DNA from: Prevotella sp. BV3P1
GTDB taxonomy: Bacteria; Bacteroidota; Bacteroidia; Bacteroidales; Bacteroidaceae
Length of the DNA: 64,000 bases
Reading direction: 5' to 3'
NCBI RefSeq assembly: GCF_000479005.1
Contig: NZ_AWXC01000046.1
Coordinates: 30,892 to 94,891 of the forward strand
Under the pieces are notes generated by a model that did no database searches, was not told where the DNA came from, and was given only the letters and a program-made list of their open reading frames with translations. Shown piece after piece: positions 38,298 through 47,922 of the stretch; position 1 is the stretch's first letter; every line of letters begins with the position of its first letter. A program made the translations under genes and the position numbers.

Positions 38298-39773
38298 ATG
38301 ATACACAAAATTAGCGCAGCACACCTCACGATTGAGGAGGTGGGAGCGATTTTAGAAAACCATGCTACTTTAGAATTATCTGATGACGCACGTCAACGAA
38401 TTGTGCGCTGTCGCAAATATTTAGACAAGAAAATTGCCGAGTCGGACGTTCCTATCTATGGCGTTACCACAGGCTTCGGTTCATTGTGCAACGTGTCGGT
38501 AGACAAAGACAGGCTGGCTCAGTTGCAAGTAAACCTCATCATGTCGCACGCTTGCGGCGTGGGCAGCAGGGTGCCAAATGACATTGTAAAGATTATGCTC
38601 TTCCTCAAAGCGCAGTCTTTGAGTTATGGCTATTCTGGCTGTCAGGTAGAGACGGTTGAGCGATTGATCGACTTCTTCAACAATGATATTTATCCCGTGG
38701 TCTATACGCAAGGTTCACTGGGCGCATCGGGCGATCTTGTTCCGTTGGCTCACCTTTGCTTGCCACTGTTAGGAATGGGCGAGGTAGAGTATAAAGGTGA
38801 ACGAATGAGCGGCAAGGCGCTATTGCAAAAGATGAACTGGGAACCCATACAGTTGGCTTCCAAAGAAGGACTTGCCATGCTCAACGGTACGCAGAACATG
38901 AATGCTTATGCCGTTTGGGCAGTGTTGCAGAGCGAGCGTCTCTGTGATTGGGCAGACAAGATTGGCGTAATGTCATTGGAAGCCTACGACGGACGTATCG
39001 AACCGTTCACGCATGCCGTGCATGCTGTACGTCCACACAAGGGACAGATAGACACCGCTACACATATTCGGGAGCTGTTAGAGGGCAGCGAACTCATCAA
39101 GCAACCTAAGGTGAACGTGCAAGATCCCTATTCGTTCCGTTGCATGCCACAGGTGCATGGCGCATCGAAAGACACGTTGGCTTATGTGCGATCGGTCATT
39201 GAAATAGAGTTGAATGCGGCAACCGACAACCCAACTGTTTGTCCTGACGACGATTTGGTGATCTCTGCAGGCAACTTCCATGGCGAACCTATCGCCCAAC
39301 CTATGGACTTTTTGGCAATTGCACTGTGTGAATTGAGCAACATCTCCGAGCGACGAATCTATAAGTTGATTTCGGGTACGCGCAATCTGCCCAGCTTCTT
39401 GGTGGCAAAGCCCGGTCTTAACAGTGGGTTCATGATACCCCAATATGCCGCTGCTTCTATTGTCAGTCAAAGCAAGATGTACTGCACGCCAGCCTCGGTC
39501 GACAGCATTCCGTCGTCGCAGGGGCAGGAAGACCATGTAAGTATGGGTGCCAATGCAGCCACAAAGTTGTATCAGGTAGTGCTCAACACTGAGCGAGTGT
39601 TAGCTATCGAGCTGTTCAATGCCGCCCAAGCCCTCGAGTTCCGTCGCCCATTGAAGTCGTCGCCAGCCATTGAGGCTATCTATGCGGCTTATCGCAAGGT
39701 GGTACCATTCATCGCAAACGATGAGTTTATGTCGCCACACATTGCGCAATCGGTAGAATTTTTAAGGAAATAA
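38298..39773 (+). CDS. hutH: Histidine ammonia-lyase
   Basis: First step of histidine breakdown: histidine to urocanate and ammonia. 491 residues. The MIO cofactor triad Ala143-Ser144-Gly145 is in GSLGASGDLVPLAHL. Other family landmarks are YGVTTGFGSL near the N-terminus, NGTQNMNAYAV and SSQGQEDHVSMG. It follows hutU by 82 bases, with a hairpin between. Confidence 0.96.
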   Translation: MIHKISAAHLTIEEVGAILENHATLELSDDARQRIVRCRKYLDKKIAESDVPIYGVTTGFGSLCNVSVDKDRLAQLQVNLIMSHACGVGSRVPNDIVKIMLFLKAQSLSYGYSGCQVETVERLIDFFNNDIYPVVYTQGSLGASGDLVPLAHLCLPLLGMGEVEYKGERMSGKALLQKMNWEPIQLASKEGLAMLNGTQNMNAYAVWAVLQSERLCDWADKIGVMSLEAYDGRIEPFTHAVHAVRPHKGQIDTATHIRELLEGSELIKQPKVNVQDPYSFRCMPQVHGASKDTLAYVRSVIEIELNAATDNPTVCPDDDLVISAGNFHGEPIAQPMDFLAIALCELSNISERRIYKLISGTRNLPSFLVAKPGLNSGFMIPQYAAASIVSQSKMYCTPASVDSIPSSQGQEDHVSMGANAATKLYQVVLNTERVLAIELFNAAQALEFRRPLKSSPAIEAIYAAYRKVVPFIANDEFMSPHIAQSVEFLRK

Positions 39774-39779
39774 ATCATC

Positions 39780-39820
39780 AATCCCACTCTCTTCGGACAG
39801 GAGGAGTGGGATTTTCATTT
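39780..39820 (+). terminator. Terminator-like hairpin between hutH and hutI
   Basis: AATCCCACTC (39780-39789) pairs with GAGTGGGATT (39804-39813) over 10 bp, and the T-rich TTCATTTTG follows. It sits 7 bases past the hutH stop and just before hutI, so it should cut hutI expression unless read through. Confidence 0.65.
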
Positions 39821-39831
39821 TGTTACATGAT

Positions 39832-41094
39832 ATGAAACTTTTAGTAACCAACATTGCTTTTCTGGCAGGCATCCAACCCACAGACAAGCTACGACTGGAG
39901 GGTAAGGAGATGGCGCGGCTCGAAACGATAGCAAATGCCTTTCTCTATGTCGTGGACGGGCGCATCCATTCGTATGGTGCCATGAGCGATTTAGCGAAAT
40001 GCAGCCTTCCTTCTGATGTACAGCAGATAGATGCCAAAGGCGGAAGTGTGCTGCCCTCGTGGTGCGATTCGCACACCCACATTGTCTTTGCAGGGAGTCG
40101 TGAGCAGGAGTTTGTGGACAAGATACGTGGCTTGAGCTATGCCGAAATCGCCAAAAGGGGCGGTGGCATCCTCAATTCTGCCGACAAGTTGCACGATATG
40201 TCCGAAGACGAACTGTACCAACATGCGATGCGTCGTGTAGACGAAGTCATCCGAAAAGGAACGGGGTGCATAGAAATCAAGAGTGGATACGGTTTGAACA
40301 CCGCTGACGAACTAAAGATGTTACGCGTCATCAAGCGCATCAAAGAGACGACATCGCTTAAAGTCGTTGCCACTTTCTTGGGTGCACATGCCGTTTCGCG
40401 CGAATATGCAGGCAGACAAAGTGAATATGTCAACTTGGTGATCCGTGAGATGATTCCTGCTGTAGCCAAAGAAAACTTGGCAGAATATATTGATGTGTTC
40501 TGCGATACGGGGTTCTTTACGCCCGAAGAGACCGCACGTATTCTTGAAGCAGGAGCAAAATATGGCATGCGAGGCAAGATACATGCCGACGAGTTGGCGT
40601 CCTCTGGTGGGGTAGAGGTAGGAGTTAGACACAATGCCCTATCGGTAGACCATCTCGAGAGTATGACCGCAGAAACGATAGAGACACTACGTGGCAGCGA
40701 AACCATGCCAACCGCCCTTCCCGGTACATCGTTCTTCCTGAATATGCCGTTTGCGTTGGGGCGCAAAGTCATTGATGAGGGGTTGCCTCTGGCGGTGGCA
40801 AGCGACTACAATCCGGGGTCAACACCATCTGGAGACATGAAGTTTGTCATTTCCTTGGCGTGCATCAAGATGCGTCTCTTACCAGCAGAAGCCATCAATG
40901 CAGGTACCATGAACAGTGCGTATGCCATGGGATTGAGCAAGGATTACGGTTCTATCACGAAGGGAAAGGTTGCGAATTTTTACATCACGAAGCCCATCCC
41001 GTCGGTTGACTTTATTCCTTATGCTTACACCACGCCAATTGTGGACAGAATATTTTTGCGGGGCGAGGAGTATATTCCACAAACAGAGTTGTAG
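39832..41094 (+). CDS. hutI: Imidazolonepropionase
   Basis: Opens the ring of imidazolonepropionate to give N-formimino-glutamate. 420 residues from the ATG at 39832; a TTG four codons before is not needed. Amidohydrolase metal motif DSHTHIVF, GTGCIEIKSGYGLN, KIHADELASSGG and the late ASDYNPGSTPSGD are all present. It completes the pathway encoded by the cluster. Confidence 0.96.
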   Translation: MKLLVTNIAFLAGIQPTDKLRLEGKEMARLETIANAFLYVVDGRIHSYGAMSDLAKCSLPSDVQQIDAKGGSVLPSWCDSHTHIVFAGSREQEFVDKIRGLSYAEIAKRGGGILNSADKLHDMSEDELYQHAMRRVDEVIRKGTGCIEIKSGYGLNTADELKMLRVIKRIKETTSLKVVATFLGAHAVSREYAGRQSEYVNLVIREMIPAVAKENLAEYIDVFCDTGFFTPEETARILEAGAKYGMRGKIHADELASSGGVEVGVRHNALSVDHLESMTAETIETLRGSETMPTALPGTSFFLNMPFALGRKVIDEGLPLAVASDYNPGSTPSGDMKFVISLACIKMRLLPAEAINAGTMNSAYAMGLSKDYGSITKGKVANFYITKPIPSVDFIPYAYTTPIVDRIFLRGEEYIPQTEL

Positions 41095-41224
41095 AAAACA
41101 GGCAGATGTTCTGGATTCAAACCAGTTCGTTTGTTTTCTTCTCCGTTCCCCTTTCTTTAATCGAGTAGGTTGGGAAACGAAAGTTTTCTAACCAACTTTC
41201 GGCATGACATGCCCGTCATACCGA

Positions 41225-41260
41225 AAAAACGCTCAACCTTATTGTTGTTGAGCGTTTTTG
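41225..41260. terminator. Bidirectional terminator between hutI and fbp
   Basis: AAAAACGCTCAAC (41225-41237) and GTTGAGCGTTTTT (41247-41259) form a 13-bp stem with a 9-base loop and U-runs on both strands. An overlapping hairpin TTTCGG-C-ATGAC / GTCAT-A-CCGAAA lies at 41197-41226. Confidence 0.9.
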
Positions 41261-41272
41261 TGTAGGGTCGTG

Positions 41273-43276
41273 TTATTTTCGCATCTGAGGATCTCTCTCT
41301 TTTAAGAACCCATGTCGGTAGGCATACAATAGCGCTTCAAGATCTTTGACTTGCTGCTTAATCTCTTTTCCTTTGTCCGTGTCAGAAACCAGCATACGGT
41401 GGCTGCTCATTTCCACAATCTGTGTGGTGCTTACGATGTCGGTACCCTGTAAGATAGCATCGTTGGTGCTGGTGAAAGGTTCGTGCTGAACAAGCTGCAG
41501 GCCACGGCTGTGATAAACCAGCGTATAGCCAGCGATACCCGTTTCCTTGTGATAGGCTTGTGAGAATCCTCCGTCGATGACAATCAACTTACCATTCGCC
41601 TTGATGGGGTTTTCTCCCTTCGTAACATGCACTGGGACATGCCCGTTGATGATGTGTCTGTTCTCGCCCGTCACGCCAAAAGCATCTAAAATGCGGTCGG
41701 CTGTTGTTTCTTGGTCACGCAATTTAAAGTAGTTGCCCTTCTCTTCATGGTGCGTCTCTTTGTCGGCGATGAAGTATCGTTCGAAGGTAGACATCTTTGA
41801 TTTGTTAAACAAAGGACTGTCCGGTCCGCACCACAGGTAAGTAAAGTAGTCGATGGCGTATTCCCGTTCTTCTTTACATGTGTCATTCTGGAATGCCGCA
41901 CGAATCATCATACCCGTGTTGTGCATCAGTTCTTTACCAGCGTATTTCTTACCTGGATATATTTCTACCTCCTTCAAAGAACCATCTTCGTTCAATGGAA
42001 TGGAAGCATGGAAGAGCAGGTTGCCATTGTAGACACCATACATACAGCCATGTTGCAGCAAGAGTTTGATGTGCTTGTGCAGCTTTTCACTCACCATGAA
42101 AGAATGGTTCAGTCGGTTCATTAAGTCTTGTTCCTCGGGAGTCAACTCATTAGGATGCTTCGGATCGACGGTAGGAAAGTTGTTTCCATGCAGCGGATAT
42201 TCTTTTCCATCCAGCAGAATGGTTCCTTTTTCATAATCAATATTGTTGAACAGTGCACGGTTTTGCATCTTCCATTCCGGATGTTTCTCAAACAGTTTGC
42301 CCTCTTCCTTGAATTGAATGATGGCAATGGCCTTGTGCATCAGCGCTGTGAGGCGGAGCGTCTTCTCGTCCATCTCTTTCGATCCGCTCATGACGCGCGG
42401 GTAAAACTCCTCACAAGGATCGTCCCCATACGTCTCAAGGGCAAAGGTTGCCAAGGGCACCAGGTTGATACCGTAGCCTTCTTCCAGTGTAACGAGGTTG
42501 GCATACCGTAGTGAAAGACGGATGACGCTGCAGATACAAGCATTGTTTCCGGCGCTGGCTCCCATCCAGATAATGTCGTGGTTTCCCCATTGAATGTCCC
42601 AATTGTGATACTTTTCCATGAAGTCCAGGATGATGTGTGCACCAGGTCCTCGGTCGTAGATGTCGCCAAGGATGTGCAGTTGGTCGATGACCAGTCGCTG
42701 GATGACATTGGCCAAGGCGATAATGAAATCGTCAGCCCTGCCAGTAGAGATGATGGTTTCGATAATGACTTTATAATAAGCAATCTTGTCATCCTCCTGT
42801 GAATCTTCGTGCAGCAGCTCTTGTATGATGTAACTAAACTCCTTTGGCAGCGCCTTACGAACCTTGGAGCGCGTATATTTGCTCGAAACATCCCTGCATA
42901 CCTTCACCAATTGATAGAGCGTAATGTGGTACCAGTCGTGGATATCCTTTTCTGTAGCTTTCACCAGTTCGAGTTTTTGCTCGGGATAATAGATAAGTGT
43001 GCACAGCTCGCATTTCTCGCTTTCACGAAGTGAGTTGCCGAAAAGCTCGTTCACCTTGCGCTTGATGTTGCCTGACGCGTTCTTCAATACATGTTGAAAA
43101 GCTTCGTCTTCTCCATGAATGTCTGCCATGAAATGCTCAGTTCCCTTTGGCAGATGGAGAATGGCTTGCAGGTTGATAATCTCTGTACTTGCATCAGCTA
43201 TGGTTGGAAACGATAATGATAACAAATCTAAGTATCGCAAATCTTGTTCAATTTCCTCATGTTTCATATTCATCAT
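41273..43276 (-). CDS. fbp: Fructose-1,6-bisphosphatase, class III
   Basis: Gluconeogenic phosphatase of the metallophosphatase-like class found in Firmicutes and Bacteroidetes. 667 residues. Metal-binding motifs are DIHGEDEAFQ near residue 52, GDIYDRGPG and WGNHDIIWMG; a later INGHVPVHVTKGE fits the fold. Three ATG codons cluster at the start (MMNMKHEEI); the first is used. It lies 20 bases after the preceding glycosyltransferase gene. Its position with lysine and glycosyltransferase genes says little about regulation. Confidence 0.94.
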   Translation of the reverse strand: MMNMKHEEIEQDLRYLDLLSLSFPTIADASTEIINLQAILHLPKGTEHFMADIHGEDEAFQHVLKNASGNIKRKVNELFGNSLRESEKCELCTLIYYPEQKLELVKATEKDIHDWYHITLYQLVKVCRDVSSKYTRSKVRKALPKEFSYIIQELLHEDSQEDDKIAYYKVIIETIISTGRADDFIIALANVIQRLVIDQLHILGDIYDRGPGAHIILDFMEKYHNWDIQWGNHDIIWMGASAGNNACICSVIRLSLRYANLVTLEEGYGINLVPLATFALETYGDDPCEEFYPRVMSGSKEMDEKTLRLTALMHKAIAIIQFKEEGKLFEKHPEWKMQNRALFNNIDYEKGTILLDGKEYPLHGNNFPTVDPKHPNELTPEEQDLMNRLNHSFMVSEKLHKHIKLLLQHGCMYGVYNGNLLFHASIPLNEDGSLKEVEIYPGKKYAGKELMHNTGMMIRAAFQNDTCKEEREYAIDYFTYLWCGPDSPLFNKSKMSTFERYFIADKETHHEEKGNYFKLRDQETTADRILDAFGVTGENRHIINGHVPVHVTKGENPIKANGKLIVIDGGFSQAYHKETGIAGYTLVYHSRGLQLVQHEPFTSTNDAILQGTDIVSTTQIVEMSSHRMLVSDTDKGKEIKQQVKDLEALLYAYRHGFLKERDPQMRK

Positions 43277-43296
43277 CTGTTTTTATCTTTCGTTCA

Positions 43297-44124
43297 TTAT
43301 ATATTGCTTGTTGTGTTGATGGCCTCTCTTATTCTTTGAGTTTGTTTGTCATTCAGTAGGTCTAACGGCATGAAGCCTTCTGTAAGCTGGTAATCTTCAC
43401 TCAAAACCTGCATGATACGAGCCGCAAATTGTTCTTCGTTCAGTTGCTCCAGCATGTCGTTGAGTACGTCTTCATCGTATTCCAAATTGTTCAGCGTATC
43501 GTTCAGTTCCTTCAACGTCTGCTTCTTGATGTTGCGACGGTGATATTGATAACGCAGATAAAGAAGGGCATGGCAAACCTTTTTTTCAGGACTGTCGTCA
43601 TTGGGAAAGATGTTTAATTTCTCTTGGATGCGTTGGTGTGTCAGCCGGTCGTGTGCATCGAGGGTTTCTTGATACAGCTTCATCGTTTCATGAGCCATCG
43701 CTTCTGGCGAAATCATGGAAGTAGTCACGGCATTGGGTATGACGTGAATTTGCTCATTCCATTTCCTCTTTTCCATTTCCTGCTTTTCAATTCCTCCCCA
43801 AACGATGAGAGCAGAAGCCCGTTGGGTTGCTTGTTTCTGAGCAGATGTCTGCAATGTTTGGGTGGGAGTCGGGTGCTTGGGGAAATGCCACGGAGCCAGT
43901 TGCCCTAAGGGCGACAAGACTGTTGGAATTAATAATCTGTGGCATTGTTCCAATTTCTTATGAGCCGTAGCATCCCAAGCCCCAAAAACATGCACGATAT
44001 CGGGGAACTCATGGGACAGCTCTATCTCGTCGTATCTTTGAAGATACTGTTGAAGCATCGACAGATGAGCTTGATAGTCGGGACTGCCCGCTGTCTTCCT
44101 GGCCATGTATAGTTCTACTCTCAT
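43297..44124 (-). CDS. Putative GT4-type glycosyltransferase, short
   Basis: 275 residues from the ATG at 44124. The first half resembles the N-terminal domain of GT4 transferases: PDIVHVFGAWD, then TVLSPLGQLAPWHF and HVIPNAVTT, the phrase that normally joins the two domains. The expected C-terminal nucleotide-sugar domain with its E-x7-E motif is absent; a helical charged tail follows instead (LKELNDTLNNLEYDEDVLNDMLE). So it may be a non-catalytic or reduced relative. The start is 2 bases past the previous stop, so translation is probably coupled. Confidence 0.55.
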   Translation of the reverse strand: MRVELYMARKTAGSPDYQAHLSMLQQYLQRYDEIELSHEFPDIVHVFGAWDATAHKKLEQCHRLLIPTVLSPLGQLAPWHFPKHPTPTQTLQTSAQKQATQRASALIVWGGIEKQEMEKRKWNEQIHVIPNAVTTSMISPEAMAHETMKLYQETLDAHDRLTHQRIQEKLNIFPNDDSPEKKVCHALLYLRYQYHRRNIKKQTLKELNDTLNNLEYDEDVLNDMLEQLNEEQFAARIMQVLSEDYQLTEGFMPLDLLNDKQTQRIREAINTTSNI

Positions 44125-44126
44125 CA

Positions 44127-45356
44127 CTATAGTTTATGGCTGGTGAAATCGTTTTTGTCTGCTCTGACGTATCTCAAATGATAAGATAGATTTCTCCACA
44201 TCATGCTGATTTCAAAAGGTATGACTTTCCAAAGTGCGATGTCGCCCAAGAAATATGTAAGCGTTCTCTTGGCGAATCGTACACGCAGGATGACTGTAAG
44301 GAGCAAAGAAACCCCGGCTGTCACGAGTAGCGTATAATTCATGAGTACACCACCATATACCATCATGGCCAAGATGAATAGGTAGGAAGTATGCAAGAGT
44401 ATCGTATCCAGATTGAACAGCATGCGCATGGGCGTTGACCGGTTGAGGTATTTGCGTGTTTCTTGATAGAAAAGATGCTTGTTGAGCCATTTCTTTTGCA
44501 GTGGTTCGTCTTCTATGATCCAGGCATCTCGCTCCATCATGAGTGCGGATGAGCCTTTTTCCGCATATTTGTTGATGATGAAATCGTATTCACCGCGTAG
44601 CAGGTGAAGGTTGCCCCGATAGCCTTCTCCTTGTAGAAACATACTTTTTCGAAACGCCAAATTGGCAGAGTTGGTGCGATAGGCAGTAGCGTTCTCCGCG
44701 TTCCTCATAAGGTATAGTTCTGTATACAGCTGCTCAAGTCGGCGGAAGTCAGCCGTTTCAGCCGTATAGTTGCTATACCCCAGCACCAGTTTGTTGTTCT
44801 CATTGCAAGCCTTCGACATGCATTGCAACCAGTAAGGAGATGCGGGTGTACAACCGGCATCGGTCATGATGATCCATTCATACTTTGCCGCCTTTACTCC
44901 AAGGGTGACAGCCAACTTCTTTTTACTCATGTAGCGTGAGGATGAAGGGATGAACGTTGCGTAAAGATGCGAATCGTTTTCATACCGCTTCAATACGTCT
45001 TCCGTCTCGCTGTCACCTTGCTCGGCTACGACAACGACCTGAAAATCGTTGTCAAACTCTTGTGAAAGAAATGAAGATAGGTGCATCTCCAGCTCCTTGG
45101 CTTGGTCGTGTACGGTAAGCAGTATGGTGATGGGAACTGATGTTTTCGCAGGGATTGAGCAAGCTTTTGATGGTTCTCTGGCAGAGTTCTCTTCTTGAAA
45201 GCTGTTCAAAGCAGCAGATTCTTTCTCCTCGAAGTCAGAGGATTGAAGCCTCTTCACGATTTTCCTGAACCGGTAGAAGGGAGAACAAAAAGGAGCAATC
45301 ACTGCAAGCAGCAGGGTGATAGAGCTGAGTATGATGGTCAACTGGTCAAAAAACAT
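44127..45356 (-). CDS. Family 2 glycosyltransferase, membrane-bound
   Basis: 409 residues. One N-terminal membrane segment, a GT2 domain (PITILLTVHDQAKELEMHL, VVVVAEQGDSETEDVL, IIMTDAGCTP in place of the DxD site, and LLRGEYDFI with the later acidic site) and two or three C-terminal membrane segments (about 315-375). Probably adds sugars to a surface glycan at the inner face of the membrane. A GTG two codons upstream is an alternative start. It is 22 bases after lysA. Confidence 0.82.
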   Translation of the reverse strand: MFFDQLTIILSSITLLLAVIAPFCSPFYRFRKIVKRLQSSDFEEKESAALNSFQEENSAREPSKACSIPAKTSVPITILLTVHDQAKELEMHLSSFLSQEFDNDFQVVVVAEQGDSETEDVLKRYENDSHLYATFIPSSSRYMSKKKLAVTLGVKAAKYEWIIMTDAGCTPASPYWLQCMSKACNENNKLVLGYSNYTAETADFRRLEQLYTELYLMRNAENATAYRTNSANLAFRKSMFLQGEGYRGNLHLLRGEYDFIINKYAEKGSSALMMERDAWIIEDEPLQKKWLNKHLFYQETRKYLNRSTPMRMLFNLDTILLHTSYLFILAMMVYGGVLMNYTLLVTAGVSLLLTVILRVRFAKRTLTYFLGDIALWKVIPFEISMMWRNLSYHLRYVRADKNDFTSHKL

Positions 45357-45378
45357 AGACACGAATGATTCTACAATA

Positions 45379-46536
45379 TTATAAATCCTCTGTTAAATAA
45401 CCTTCGGGTAGTTTCCTACAATTGTATTGGCTGGCCATCACTTCGCCGTAAGCGCCGGCAGACCGGATGGCCAACAGGTCGCCGCGATGACATTGGTTCA
45501 ATTCAATGGCTTTGGCAAACACGTCACTCGACTCGCATATTGGCCCCACCACGTCATAGATTTCATAAGCGTCATTGCTGGAAAGATTCTCTATCTGGTG
45601 CCGCGATTGATACAGAGCGGGTCTGATGAGGTCAGTCATACCAGCGTCAACGATACAAAACTTCTTGCGTACGCCTTGTTTGACATACAGCACTTTGGTG
45701 ATTAAACTTCCACATTGTGCGACGACAGAGCGTCCAAGTTCGAAGTGTAAAGTTTGATGTGGGTACAACTTCAAGTGCTGGGCGTATGTCTGAAAATATG
45801 CTTTGAAATCAGGAACGGGTTGCTGGTCAGGATGTTCGTAGTTCACACCCAATCCTCCGCCAACGTTAATGCTTTCAACATGAACATGATGTTGATGCAG
45901 TTTTTCCTGCAATTCATTGATTCGATCGCACAAAGAAACGAAGTCACGCATGTCAAGAATTTGTGAACCGATATGAAAATGTAGGCCGGTAAACATCACA
46001 TTCTTCATCCGCAAACACGCCTCAAGGGCCGTTTCCATCTCACACAGGGCAATACCAAACTTGTTTTCGGCCAGTCCTGTCGTGATGTTCGCATGGGTAT
46101 GAGCTTCCACGTCAGGGTTGATTCGCAAGGCAATGCGTGCAATTTTACCTTTCTTCTCAGCAATCTCGTTGATAACTTCAAGCTCGGCAATGCTCTCAAC
46201 GTTGAAGCAAAGAATCTCTTGGTCAATGCCCAAAGCGATTTCCCAGTCACTTTTGCCAACACCAGCATAAACTATCTTGTTGGGTGAGAAGCCTGCATCA
46301 ATGGCAGCCTGAATCTCTCCACCACTCACGCAGTCGGCCTCTAATCCAGCCTGACTGATGATGTTGAGTAGCTTTGCGTTGGCATTTGCCTTGATGGCAT
46401 AGTGAACTTGGAAACGTTCATACTGCTCAATTTCAGTCTTGATGGCCTGAATCGTTTCTTTCAGCAAAGCCGTGTCATAGTAATAGAACGGCGTTTGCTT
46501 GGTGCTAAGTTTGTCTAATGAAACCAACTGATGCAT
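45379..46536 (-). CDS. lysA: Diaminopimelate decarboxylase
   Basis: Makes lysine from meso-diaminopimelate with PLP. 385 residues, fold III decarboxylase. The PLP lysine is in VHYAIKANANAKLL, HFHIGSQI and GGGLGVNYEHPDQ follow, and the C-terminal CESSDVFAKA holds the active-site cysteine. It begins 9 bases after lysC. Confidence 0.95.
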   Translation of the reverse strand: MHQLVSLDKLSTKQTPFYYYDTALLKETIQAIKTEIEQYERFQVHYAIKANANAKLLNIISQAGLEADCVSGGEIQAAIDAGFSPNKIVYAGVGKSDWEIALGIDQEILCFNVESIAELEVINEIAEKKGKIARIALRINPDVEAHTHANITTGLAENKFGIALCEMETALEACLRMKNVMFTGLHFHIGSQILDMRDFVSLCDRINELQEKLHQHHVHVESINVGGGLGVNYEHPDQQPVPDFKAYFQTYAQHLKLYPHQTLHFELGRSVVAQCGSLITKVLYVKQGVRKKFCIVDAGMTDLIRPALYQSRHQIENLSSNDAYEIYDVVGPICESSDVFAKAIELNQCHRGDLLAIRSAGAYGEVMASQYNCRKLPEGYLTEDL

Positions 46537-46545
46537 ACCTTCCCG

Positions 46546-47886
46546 TTAATTACCGTTCGTACAGGTTGTTTCAAACAGCAGGTCACTCAAACTTTGCAAT
46601 GCTCGCTTCTTGTCAGCATCCCTTACCAAGAAAGAAATGTTATAATTGCTGCCACCATAGGAAATCATGCGAACCGGAATATCCTTCATGGCATCCAAGG
46701 CAAGTGTTTCGAATCCAACATTGCTCCAGTCTAAATCACCAACGACGCAGATGATGCACATGTCGGTATCAACGGTCACAGTACCGTATTTTTTCAATTC
46801 ATCAACGATTTCATCCAGATGCGTCGCGTTGTCAATGCTCATGGACAAGCCCACCTCGCTGGTAGCAATCATATCAATGGGTGTTTGATAGCTTTCAAAA
46901 ATCTCAAACACTTTTCTCAGGAATCCAGTCGCAAGCAACATCCTGGACGATTTGATTTTGATGGCAACGATGTTGTCTTTGGCCGCAACTGCTTTGATTT
47001 TTCCACGAACTATCACGTTGTCAATGAGGGTGCCGTATGCATCGGGCTCCATCGTATTCTTCAACCGGACGGGAATGCCTGCGTATTTGGCAGGCTGGAT
47101 ACAAGTAGGGTGGAGGATTTTGGCTCCAAAGTAGGCCAGCTCGGCAGCTTCTTCAAAGTTGAGTTGATGCACGGCATCGGTCTTGTCAACAATGCGTGGG
47201 TCGTTGTTGTGCATGCCGTCGATATCGGTCCAGATGACAATTTCTTCAGCGTTGAGTGCAGCTCCAATCAAAGAAGCCGTGTAGTCGGAACCGCCACGCA
47301 GTAGGTTGTCTACCTCTCCATAAGCATTTCGGCAGATAAAACCTTGGGTGATATAAATCTGATAGCCCTCATTGTCAGCCATGATGGCGGAGAGTTTTTC
47401 CTTGATGTAGGGTGGGTCTGGTTCTGCATTCTTGTCTGTTCTCATAAAATCCAAAGCCGAGAGAAGAACTGCATGAACACCCTGTTCCTGCAAATAGTTT
47501 ACCACCATGTTGGTGCTCATGATTTCGCCTTGTGCTACAATGCACTTCTCTTCGAACGATGTAAAAAGATCTTTGGTAAACGAGCGAAGATATTCGAATT
47601 CGCTTGCCAGGAACTGGCGGGTTTTTGCCTTGTATTCATCCGTCGCATACAACTCTTCTACGTGCTGCATGTATTTCTCTTCCAATGTGTTGATTACCTC
47701 ATTGGCACCTTCCGGATTCTTCTTGTAGAGATAATCGGCTATCTCTATCAGCGTATTGGTAGTGCCGGCCATGGCCGACAGGACAACAAATGTCTGCTCG
47801 CCTGACCGTGTTACGAGTGAAGCTACATTCTTCATTCGTTCTGGAGAACCTACAGAGGTTCCCCCAAATTTCATCACCTTCATCAT
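46546..47886 (-). CDS. lysC: Aspartate kinase
   Basis: First step from aspartate to lysine, threonine and methionine. 446 residues, monofunctional: kinase domain opening with MKFGGTSVG, GRGGSDYTA-like LLRGGSDYTASLIG, then two ACT domains (about 300-440) for feedback by lysine. Start at the first of two ATG codons. With lysA directly downstream, the pair frames both ends of lysine synthesis. Confidence 0.95.
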   Translation of the reverse strand: MMKVMKFGGTSVGSPERMKNVASLVTRSGEQTFVVLSAMAGTTNTLIEIADYLYKKNPEGANEVINTLEEKYMQHVEELYATDEYKAKTRQFLASEFEYLRSFTKDLFTSFEEKCIVAQGEIMSTNMVVNYLQEQGVHAVLLSALDFMRTDKNAEPDPPYIKEKLSAIMADNEGYQIYITQGFICRNAYGEVDNLLRGGSDYTASLIGAALNAEEIVIWTDIDGMHNNDPRIVDKTDAVHQLNFEEAAELAYFGAKILHPTCIQPAKYAGIPVRLKNTMEPDAYGTLIDNVIVRGKIKAVAAKDNIVAIKIKSSRMLLATGFLRKVFEIFESYQTPIDMIATSEVGLSMSIDNATHLDEIVDELKKYGTVTVDTDMCIICVVGDLDWSNVGFETLALDAMKDIPVRMISYGGSNYNISFLVRDADKKRALQSLSDLLFETTCTNGN

Positions 47887-47922
47887 GATTATATTTACTT
47901 TGCTTCGTATAAGAATTGTCTA

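Noticed and set aside
41197..41226. Separate terminator for hutI
   Set aside because: The hairpin overlaps the stronger 41225-41259 stem and shares its bases, so it is noted there only.
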